A stretch of 64,000 nucleotides of DNA, taken from contig NZ_KB889967.1 in NCBI RefSeq assembly GCF_000372885.1, positions 2,865,430-2,929,429 on the forward strand, read 5' to 3'. Origin of the DNA: Methyloversatilis thermotolerans (GTDB lineage Bacteria; Pseudomonadota; Gammaproteobacteria; Burkholderiales; Rhodocyclaceae). A program made the position numbers and the translations under genes. How positions within the stretch are numbered: the first letter of the stretch is position 1; every line of letters starts with the position of its first letter. The notes beneath the pieces were generated by a model. It searched no databases and was not told the origin of the DNA. It saw nothing but the letters and a program-made list of their open reading frames with translations. Of the stretch, positions 19,528 to 26,333 are shown piece after piece.

Positions 19528-19531
19528 CCTT

Positions 19532-20407
19532 CTATTCTACAGGCGCCGGACGCTGCACACCGGGCGGACACTTGTAGCGCTTGTAGCCCCAGATGTACTG
19601 CGCCGGCCAGCGCCGCACCAACGCCTCGACATTGCGGTTGATCGCCTCGACACGCTGCAGCGTGTCGCCTTCGATCGGCACGTCCGGCTCGATGAAATGC
19701 AGGTGATAGCCACGCGCATCAGGAAGCCGTTCCGCGAACACAATGAGAGTGCCGGCGGCCATGGATGTCAGGCGCGCCGCCAGCGTCATGGTGTAGGCCT
19801 GTCCGCCGAAGAAACCGGCCCACACGCCCTCGCCGTTCTGCGGCACCTGATCCGGAAGGATGCCGACCAGCCCGCCGTCCTTGATCGTGCGCAGCAGCCG
19901 CCTCACCCCGGTACCGTCGGCAGCGGCCAGCGACACCCCATCGCCGGCGCGTCCGCGTTCCATCAGCGGGCCGAGCCAGCGCTGACGAGGCGCGCGATAG
20001 AGCACCGTGATCGGAAGCCGCGAACCGATCAGGCGGGCGGCGATCTCGAACGCGCCCATATGCGGCGTCAACAGCACGACGCCGCGCCCGCTGGCATGCA
20101 GCCGCTCGACATATTCCCATCCGCTGACCTCGACCACACTCTTCAGTACCTGCCGGCGCGGACGCAACCAGAGCCAGGGCAACTCCAGAATCGTTCGCCC
20201 TGACTGTTCCACGGCGTGACGGATGAGCGCTGCATCGGCGCCAGGAATCGCCACCTTGATATTGCGGTCGAACTCACGGCGGAAACGGGCGGACAGGCGA
20301 TGCATCAGGCGTCCGGTCATCGCACCCACCGCATGCAGCCCACGCAGCGGTAGCATGGCCAGGAGCCGGAATGCCAGGATGACCGCGCAACTCGCGACGT
20401 CATTCAT
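19532..20407 (-). CDS. LpxL/HtrB-type acyltransferase
   Basis: A 291-residue membrane-anchored acyltransferase of the lipid A late acyltransferase family. The first hydrophobic segment (about 8-30) anchors it to the inner membrane. The active-site HX4E motif is TPHMGAFE near residue 115. Other conserved blocks are the LPITVLYRAPRQ segment, ILPDQVPQ and WAGFFG. The C-terminus has NVEALVRRWPAQYIWGYKRYK. It likely adds the lauroyl or similar secondary chain to lipid A, but could be one of several paralogues (LpxL, LpxM, or an ornithine-lipid acyltransferase). It is divergent from metK, with the metK leader between them. Confidence 0.87.
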   Translation of the reverse strand: MNDVASCAVILAFRLLAMLPLRGLHAVGAMTGRLMHRLSARFRREFDRNIKVAIPGADAALIRHAVEQSGRTILELPWLWLRPRRQVLKSVVEVSGWEYVERLHASGRGVVLLTPHMGAFEIAARLIGSRLPITVLYRAPRQRWLGPLMERGRAGDGVSLAAADGTGVRRLLRTIKDGGLVGILPDQVPQNGEGVWAGFFGGQAYTMTLAARLTSMAAGTLIVFAERLPDARGYHLHFIEPDVPIEGDTLQRVEAINRNVEALVRRWPAQYIWGYKRYKCPPGVQRPAPVE

Positions 20408-20513
20408 CGGTAATTCGTATTTCGCAAAGGTGACAGGACGCAGTAGACTACCGTTACCGCCGAGTTAAACGGACAACTTGCAGGGCGGTTTACAAATACT
20501 GCTAAAGCGTCGC

Positions 20514-20574
20514 CTGCCTGATTCCCGGGGCTGGTTCGACGAACCAGCACAGGGAAGAACACAGGAGCAGGCAG
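20514..20574 (+). promoter_or_regulatory. Structured metK leader enclosing the Shine-Dalgarno
   Basis: CTGCCTG at 20514-20520 is exactly complementary to CAGGCAG at 20568-20574, the seven bases just before the metK ATG. Inside it lie TTCCC (20522-20526) with GGGAA (20552-20556), and an 8-bp stem GCTGGTTC (20530-20537) with GAACCAGC (20541-20548) closed by a GAC loop. The Shine-Dalgarno AGGAG (20563-20567) is in the 3' unpaired strand inside the closing stem. Folding would limit access to the start codon. It matches no riboswitch consensus I know. A SAM-responsive role is inference from the downstream gene. Confidence 0.55.
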
Positions 20575-21738
20575 ATGTCAGAATATTTCTTCACGTCCGA
20601 ATCGGTTTCGGAAGGTCATCCGGACAAGGTGTCCGATCAGATTTCAGACGCCATCCTCGATGCCATACTGGCGCAGGATCCGACCGCCCGCGTCGCCGCG
20701 GAAACGCTGTGCAACACCGGGCTGGTCGTACTGGCCGGTGAAATCACCACCACGGCCAATGTGGATTACATCCACGTCGCGCGTGACACCATCAAGCGCA
20801 TCGGCTACGACAACACCGAATACGGCATCGACTACAAGGGTTGCGCGGTACTGGTGGCCTACGACAAGCAGAGCCCGGACATCGCCCAGGGCGTGGACCG
20901 CGCCAGCGACGACTACCTGAACCAGGGTGCCGGTGATCAGGGGCTCATGTTCGGTTACGCCTGCGACGAAACGCCGGTGCTGATGCCACTGGCGCTGCAC
21001 CTGTCGCACCGTCTGGTCGAGCGCCAGGCCCACCTGCGCAAGGACGGCCGCCTGCCCTGGCTGCGCCCGGACGCCAAGAGCCAGGTCACCATCCGCTATG
21101 TCGACGGCAAGCCGGAACGCATCGACACCGTGGTGCTGTCCACCCAGCACGCGCCGGACATGTCGCTGGAAGCCATCCGCGAAGCGGTGATCGAGGACAT
21201 CATCAAGCCGGTGCTGCCGCCGGAACTGGTGAAAGGCGAAATCAAGTATCTGGTGAACCCGACCGGCCGCTTTGTCATCGGCGGCCCGCAGGGCGACTGC
21301 GGGCTGACCGGCCGCAAGATCATCGTCGACACCTATGGCGGGGCCGCGCCGCACGGCGGCGGCGCCTTCTCCGGCAAGGATCCGTCCAAGGTCGACCGCT
21401 CGGCCGCCTATGCCGGCCGCTACGTGGCGAAGAACATCGTCGCCGCCGGCCTCGCGTCGAAGTGCCAGGTTCAGGTGAGCTACGCCATCGGCGTTGCCCA
21501 GCCGACCTCGGTCATGGTCGAAACCTTCGGCACCGGCAAGGTTTCAAACGAAAAGCTGACCGAGCTGGTGCGCCAGCATTTCGACCTCCGCCCGAAAGGC
21601 ATCGTGCAGATGCTGGACCTGCTGCGGCCGATCTACCAGAAGACCGCCGCCTACGGTCACTTCGGCCGCGACGAACCGGAATTCACATGGGAAGCGACGG
21701 ACAGGGCCGCTGCGCTGAAAGCGGACGCCGGAGTCTGA
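20575..21738 (+). CDS. metK: S-adenosylmethionine synthetase
   Basis: A 387-residue enzyme making SAM from methionine and ATP. N-terminal [20 protein letters not shown] binds ATP and K+. The loop [15 protein letters not shown], the P-loop-like [20 protein letters not shown] and the segment [20 protein letters not shown] are all intact, and the length is typical. AGGAG lies 7 bp before the ATG, inside the leader stem. An SGNH hydrolase gene follows after 3 bp. The SAH hydrolase gene ahcY, which is often near metK, is 24 kb away here. Confidence 0.98.
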   Translation: MSEYFFTSESVSEGHPDKVSDQISDAILDAILAQDPTARVAAETLCNTGLVVLAGEITTTANVDYIHVARDTIKRIGYDNTEYGIDYKGCAVLVAYDKQSPDIAQGVDRASDDYLNQGAGDQGLMFGYACDETPVLMPLALHLSHRLVERQAHLRKDGRLPWLRPDAKSQVTIRYVDGKPERIDTVVLSTQHAPDMSLEAIREAVIEDIIKPVLPPELVKGEIKYLVNPTGRFVIGGPQGDCGLTGRKIIVDTYGGAAPHGGGAFSGKDPSKVDRSAAYAGRYVAKNIVAAGLASKCQVQVSYAIGVAQPTSVMVETFGTGKVSNEKLTELVRQHFDLRPKGIVQMLDLLRPIYQKTAAYGHFGRDEPEFTWEATDRAAALKADAGV

Positions 21739-21741
21739 TTC

Positions 21742-22515
21742 ATGGCGACGGCGGCGCGCACCGCTTCTAGGTCCGCCGCCGCCCGCGGCGCGAGGAGCGC
21801 GCTGGCGGCCAGCCTGATCGTGCTTTCCGGCTGTTCGGACGACCGCGAGCGCTTCACCGGCTATCCACCGCCGGCAATGCCGGCGGCCCCGCGCATCGCC
21901 CTCATCGGCAACAGCATCACCCTGCATCCGCCCAAACCTGAACTGGGCTGGCAGGGCGACCACGGCATGGCGGCAAGCAGACCGGACAAGGATTACGCAC
22001 ACCGCCTGCTGGACATGCTGTCGGTGCCCGTCACCGCAGCCTACATCCGCAATTTCTATCCTTTCGAGACGGACGGCGCGGTACGCGACGATCATCTGGC
22101 TTCGCTGCAGACGGTATTCGCGTCCCGGCCCGACATCATCGTTCTGCAACTGGGCGACAACGTGACGGTGGACAGCGGGCAACCGCTCGAAACGCTGCGC
22201 CATCTGTACAGCTTCTGGTTCAATTTCGGCGCGCTGGCCAAGGCGGCGGGCGCGGCAAGCGATCGCCTGTTCTGCGTGTCGACCTGGTGGGAAACCCCGC
22301 TGACCGATTTCATCATCCGTCATCATTGTTCGGCGCATGGCGGACGCGTGGTGCATATCGGCGACATTTTCGGCCGCCCCGGCAACCCGGATCGCAGCAC
22401 ACGTGACTTCACGAATGTCGGCGTGGACATCCACCCCAAGGACGACGGCATGCTGCAGATCGCTCTGCGTCTGAAACACGCAATCGACACGACGGAAAAG
22501 GTCTCCCGCCGTTGA
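21742..22515 (+). CDS. SGNH-fold hydrolase, putative lipoprotein
   Basis: A 257-residue protein. A basic start and hydrophobic stretch lead to a lipobox LSGC at about 28-31, so it is probably anchored in the outer or inner membrane facing the periplasm. The GDSL/SGNH block I is IGNSIT with Ser58 as nucleophile. The block III-like segment is LQLGDNV, and block V is DIHPKDDGM with the Asp-His pair. It follows metK by only 3 bp, an unusual neighbour with no obvious metabolic link. An esterase or acetyl-transfer role on envelope sugars is possible; the substrate is unknown. Confidence 0.75.
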   Translation: MATAARTASRSAAARGARSALAASLIVLSGCSDDRERFTGYPPPAMPAAPRIALIGNSITLHPPKPELGWQGDHGMAASRPDKDYAHRLLDMLSVPVTAAYIRNFYPFETDGAVRDDHLASLQTVFASRPDIIVLQLGDNVTVDSGQPLETLRHLYSFWFNFGALAKAAGAASDRLFCVSTWWETPLTDFIIRHHCSAHGGRVVHIGDIFGRPGNPDRSTRDFTNVGVDIHPKDDGMLQIALRLKHAIDTTEKVSRR

Positions 22516-22551
22516 TGCAGCCGGCGTGCTGCAAGCGGTGACGACTGCGCG

Positions 22552-23631
22552 CTAGGGAACCGGATGCCTTCCCACGAAGGCATCCACCGAGTTCTCGGCG
22601 ATGCGCGTCCATAAATGCTGTTCCGAACGGAAGCGGCTCCACGGTTCGAACACCTTGCGGAACTGCGGGTTGGCGGCCGCGGTTTCGCGGTACAGCGCAA
22701 ACGCTTCCTTCTGCAGCGCGAGCAGGATGTCGCGCGAGAACATGCGCAACTGCGCGCCGCCCTCGATCAGCTTCTTCATCGCGGCGGGATTGCGCGCGTC
22801 GTAGCGCGCCTGCATGCCGACATGCGCCGCAGCGCAGGCCGATTCGAGTATCTGCCGGTAGTCGGCCGGCAAGGCGTCGAAGGCCTGCCGATTGACATAG
22901 ATCGTGAGCTGCGGCCCCGCTTCGGCCCAGCCCGGATAGTAGTAATACGGCGCAACCTTGTAGAAGCCAAGCTTCAGATCGTCGTACGGGCCGACCCACT
23001 CCGCGGCATCGATGGCGCCCTTCTCCAGCGCGGGATAGACGTCGGCACCGGGGATCTGCTGCGGTACCACGCCCAGCCGCGACACCACCTGGCCCGCATA
23101 GCCGCCGATGCGCATCTTCAGGCCCTTGAGGTCGGCCACGCTGCGTATCTCGCGGCGGAACCAGCCGCCCATCTGCGCGCCGGTATTGCCGCACGGGAAA
23201 TTGACGATGTTGTAGCCGGCGAACAGTTCGCGCAGCAGCGCCATGCCACCGCCATCGACCAGCCAGGCGGACTGTTGCCGGCTGTTCAGCCCGAAAGGCA
23301 TGGCACAGTCGAACGCGAAGGTGGGGTCCTTGCCGATGTAGTAATAGGATGCCGAATGCCCGCACTCGACCGTGCCTTCGCGCACCGCATCGAGCACGCC
23401 GAAGGGCGGCACGATCTCGTTGGCGGCGAATACCTGGATCTGGAAACGCCCGCCGGTGGCCGCACTGACCTGCTGCGCCACCTGCTCTGCGGCCGCGTAC
23501 AGCGCATCGAGCGCCTTCGGGAAGCTGGACGCAAGACGCCAGCGCAAGGCCGGCTGAGCAGCAACGATCGCCGGCGCTCCCGCCAGAGCCGCGAGGGGTG
23601 ACGCCTTCAGGAAGCCGCGCCGGTCAGTCAT
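22552..23631 (-). CDS. TRAP transporter solute-binding protein (DctP family)
   Basis: A 359-residue periplasmic binding protein. The N-terminus TDRRGFLKASPLAALAGAPA looks like a twin-arginine signal, rather than the usual Sec signal of the family. Residues after 30 (LRWRLASSFPKALDAL) begin the mature DctP fold. The segment GGWFRREIRSVADLKGLKMR holds the conserved Arg that contacts a carboxylate, and DAAEWVGPYDDLKLGFYK is the typical hinge. Substrates of relatives are carboxylates such as oxo-acids. No DctQ or DctM permease gene is nearby. The start at 23631 is preferred because the twin-arginine signal begins there; the frame continues upstream into repeat locus C. Confidence 0.85.
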   Translation of the reverse strand: MTDRRGFLKASPLAALAGAPAIVAAQPALRWRLASSFPKALDALYAAAEQVAQQVSAATGGRFQIQVFAANEIVPPFGVLDAVREGTVECGHSASYYYIGKDPTFAFDCAMPFGLNSRQQSAWLVDGGGMALLRELFAGYNIVNFPCGNTGAQMGGWFRREIRSVADLKGLKMRIGGYAGQVVSRLGVVPQQIPGADVYPALEKGAIDAAEWVGPYDDLKLGFYKVAPYYYYPGWAEAGPQLTIYVNRQAFDALPADYRQILESACAAAHVGMQARYDARNPAAMKKLIEGGAQLRMFSRDILLALQKEAFALYRETAAANPQFRKVFEPWSRFRSEQHLWTRIAENSVDAFVGRHPVP

Positions 23632-23637
23632 GCGTAC

Positions 23638-23690
23638 CTCGGGCCGCACAAGGCCGGCCCTGCGCATACGAAGTGAGCGTGGGTGCTCAC
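23638..23690 (-). repeat. Mosaic palindromic repeat, short form (locus C)
   Basis: Read on the minus strand, the element starts a few bases after the pmbA stop with CCCACGCTCACTTCGTATG and then GCAGGGCCGGCCTTGTGCGG. This is the start module and first hairpin of loci A and B, with the loop and 3' arm diverged. GTGAGC and GCTCAC around the start module can pair. It fills nearly all of the gap between pmbA and the DctP gene. Confidence 0.8.
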
Positions 23691-23692
23691 AC

Positions 23693-25033
23693 TCACGCAC
23701 CCGCGATCCGCATGCGGTCGATCAGGATGGAACCGCTCTGTTTCGAGCCGCGCACCAGTGCGTCCGAACCCACCGCCTGTATGCCCATGAACATGTCACG
23801 CAGATTGCCGGCGATGGTGATTTCCTGCACCGGGTGCGCGATCTCTCCGTTCTCTATCCAGTAGCCCGCGGCGCCGCGCGAGTAGTCGCCAGTCACGTAA
23901 TTCACGCCGTGGCCCAGCAACTCGGTCACCAGCAGTCCGCGCTTCATGCTGCGGATCAGATCGTTCAGGCTTTGCTTGCCCGACTGCAGGATGAGATTGT
24001 GCGAGCCACCGGCATTGCCGGTGGTCTGCATGCCCAGCTTGCGGGCGGAATAGCTGCTCAGGAAATAGCCGTTCAACACGCCGCCTTCGACCACTTCGCG
24101 GTCACGGGTGGCGACGCCGTCGTCGTCGAACATGCCTGAGCCCATGGCGCGCGGCAGATGTGGCCGCTCGGAAATGTTGATGTGCGCGGGGAAAATCCGC
24201 TTGCCCAGGCTGTCGAGCAGGAAGGACGACTTGCGGTACAGCGCGCCGCCGCTGGCCGCTTGCACGAAATGCCCGAGCAGGCCGATGGCCAGCGGCGCCT
24301 CGAACAGCACAGGCACGCGCGTGGTCTTGATGCGGCGTGCGCCAAGGCGAGCCAGCGCGCGACGCGCGGCATAGTCGCCGATCGCCTCCGGATCGGGCAG
24401 GTCGCCGGCCGCGCGCCGGCTGGCGTACCAGTCCTCGCGCTGCATCGCATCGCCTTCGCCGGCGATGACGGAACAACTGATGTACTGGCGGGTGCTCGCA
24501 TAGCCGGCCATGAAGCCCAGGCTGTTGGCCGACACGAACTGCGATTGCTGGGCCGACACCGAAGCGCCCTCGGAATTGCGGATGTCCGGCGACAGCGCGA
24601 ACGCGGCGTCCTCGCAGCGGCGCGCCAGATCGATGGCGGATTCGACCGGCAGCTCCCAGGGGTGGAACAGATCGAGGTCGCGGAACTCGGTCGCCAGCAG
24701 CGACGCTTCAGGCAGTCCTGCCGCATCGTCCTCGGCGGTAAACCGGGCGATCGAAAGCGCGGCATCGACCGTGGCGCGCATGGCGTCGGCGGAAAAGTCG
24801 CTGGAACTGGCGTAACCGCGACGCTGGCCGACATAGACGGTGACGCCTATGCCCTTGTCGCGGTTGTATTCGATGGTTTCAACCTCACCACGGCGTACCG
24901 TGACCGACTGGCCGAAACCTTCGGACACGTCGACTTCGGCTGCGGAGGCCCCGCCTGCGCGGGCATGATCGATAAGCTGTTGCGCGATATCGCGCAGGCT
25001 GGCGTCGTTATAGCTGAAACCCTGTCGGGACAT
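23693..25033 (-). CDS. pmbA: TldE/PmbA family metalloprotease component
   Basis: A 446-residue protein of the TldD/PmbA family, which with TldD forms a heterodimeric protease that matures peptides and degrades the CcdA antitoxin in relatives. N-terminal blocks include GKVxVRRGEVE-like VTVRRGEVETIEYNRDKG and YASSSDFS. C-terminal blocks include DDDGVATRDREVVEGG, TTGNAGGSHNL, LLVTELLGHGVNYVTGDYS and GAAGYWIENGE. PmbA lacks the TldD zinc HExxxH motif, and none is seen here. The ATG at 25033 is chosen over an in-frame upstream start. It is divergent from yjgA with a 60-bp gap. The repeat element follows its stop. Confidence 0.93.
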   Translation of the reverse strand: MSRQGFSYNDASLRDIAQQLIDHARAGGASAAEVDVSEGFGQSVTVRRGEVETIEYNRDKGIGVTVYVGQRRGYASSSDFSADAMRATVDAALSIARFTAEDDAAGLPEASLLATEFRDLDLFHPWELPVESAIDLARRCEDAAFALSPDIRNSEGASVSAQQSQFVSANSLGFMAGYASTRQYISCSVIAGEGDAMQREDWYASRRAAGDLPDPEAIGDYAARRALARLGARRIKTTRVPVLFEAPLAIGLLGHFVQAASGGALYRKSSFLLDSLGKRIFPAHINISERPHLPRAMGSGMFDDDGVATRDREVVEGGVLNGYFLSSYSARKLGMQTTGNAGGSHNLILQSGKQSLNDLIRSMKRGLLVTELLGHGVNYVTGDYSRGAAGYWIENGEIAHPVQEITIAGNLRDMFMGIQAVGSDALVRGSKQSGSILIDRMRIAGA

Positions 25034-25093
25034 GGCGGATTCGTGTTCGGGCAAAGCTGCAATAATAGCCGCTTGAAACGTGACCACCCTGCC

Positions 25094-25702
25094 ATGCGCC
25101 GCAAATCATTTCCGACCACCGATCCCGCAACACCGGCAGACGCCGGGGAAGAGGACGCCTTCGCCGGGCGCCCGAGCAAGAGCCAGAAGAAGCGCGACGC
25201 GCACGCGCTGCAGGACCTCGGTTCGCAACTGGTGGCGCTGTCGGCCGAACAATTGCGGCGCATCGACATGCCGGACACGCTGCGCAGCGCGATCGCCGAA
25301 GCGCAGCGCACGCGCAGCCACGAAGGCCTGCGCCGGCAGATGCAGTATGTCGGCAAGGTGATGCGCGGCGTCGATACCGAACCGCTGGTCGAGGCACTGG
25401 ATGTGATACGCGGCCTGTCCGCGCGTGCGGTGGCGCGGGAGCACATGCTGGAGCGCATGCGCGAACGCCTGCTGGAAGACGAACAGGTGCTGGGCGACAT
25501 CGCCGCCCAGTGGCCGGATGCCGACCTGACGCATCTGCGCACGCTGCGCAGGAACGCCCTGCGCGAACGCGAACAGCACAAGCCGCCGCGCGCCTATCGA
25601 GACATCTTCAAGGTGTTGCGGCAGCTCGACAACGCGGCATCTGGCGATGACGCGACGCAGGACGAACAGGACATGCAGGAAGGCGAACCGGAAAATGAGT
25701 GA
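25094..25702 (+). CDS. yjgA: YjgA/DarP family ribosome-associated protein
   Basis: A 202-residue, highly charged helical protein of the DUF615 family, associated with the 50S subunit during its assembly in relatives. The conserved start RPSKSQKKRDAHALQDLG and QLRRIDMPDTLRSAI segment identify it. Late blocks are RHLQYIGKLMR-like RRQMQYVGKVMR and the FKVLRQL end. An acidic tail (about 185-202) is rich in Asp, Glu and Gln. It is divergent from pmbA, the usual pairing, and overlaps mogA by 8 bp. Confidence 0.93.
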   Translation: MRRKSFPTTDPATPADAGEEDAFAGRPSKSQKKRDAHALQDLGSQLVALSAEQLRRIDMPDTLRSAIAEAQRTRSHEGLRRQMQYVGKVMRGVDTEPLVEALDVIRGLSARAVAREHMLERMRERLLEDEQVLGDIAAQWPDADLTHLRTLRRNALREREQHKPPRAYRDIFKVLRQLDNAASGDDATQDEQDMQEGEPENE

Positions 25703-26294
25703 ACAGGAAGAGACACTGATCGTTGGCCTGGTGTCGGTGTCGGATCGCGCATCGAGCGGGGTGTACCCGGACCAGGGCATTCCGGCATTGCAGGAATGGC
25801 TCATGCGCGCGCTCACGTCGCCAGTACGCTTTGAAACCCGTCTCATCCCGGACGAGCGACCGCAGATCGAAGCCGCGCTGATCGAACTGTGCGACAGCGC
25901 CGGTTGTCATCTGGTACTGACCACGGGCGGCACCGGCCCGGCCCGGCGCGACGTTACGCCCGACGCGACGCTGGCTGTCGCGGACAAGGAGATGCCCGGC
26001 TTCGGCGAACAGATGCGCCAGATCAGCCTGCACTTCGTACCCACCGCCATCCTGTCCCGACAGACTGCGGCAATCCGCGGCAGCACGCTCATCCTGAACC
26101 TGCCCGGTCAGCCCAAATCGATCAGGGAAACGCTGGAAGGATTGAAGGACGTGGAGGGCAAGTCCGTCGTGCCGGGCATTTTTGCTGCCGTGCCCTACTG
26201 CCTGGATCTGATAGGCGGTCCTTATGTGGTCACCGACGACAGCGTGGTGAAGGCGTTCCGGCCGAAGTCGGCGCAGCGTCCGCCACAAACCTGA
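25695..26294 (+). CDS. mogA: Molybdopterin adenylyltransferase MogA
   Basis: A 199-residue enzyme that adenylates molybdopterin before metal insertion. The key motif TTGGTGPARRDVTPDATLAV is complete, with the catalytic Asp. GLVSVSDRASSGVYPDQGIPAL is the typical MogA start, and GSTLILNLPGQPKSI binds the pterin phosphate. The ATG at 25695 lies inside yjgA, giving an 8-bp overlap. A MoeB/ThiF-type enzyme is elsewhere in the window (2572-3336), so molybdenum cofactor synthesis is likely active. Confidence 0.95.
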   Translation: MSEQEETLIVGLVSVSDRASSGVYPDQGIPALQEWLMRALTSPVRFETRLIPDERPQIEAALIELCDSAGCHLVLTTGGTGPARRDVTPDATLAVADKEMPGFGEQMRQISLHFVPTAILSRQTAAIRGSTLILNLPGQPKSIRETLEGLKDVEGKSVVPGIFAAVPYCLDLIGGPYVVTDDSVVKAFRPKSAQRPPQT

Positions 26295-26333
26295 TCTGAT
26301 ACAGCGCCTGCCGGTCGGCTGCCGCGTCCCGGC

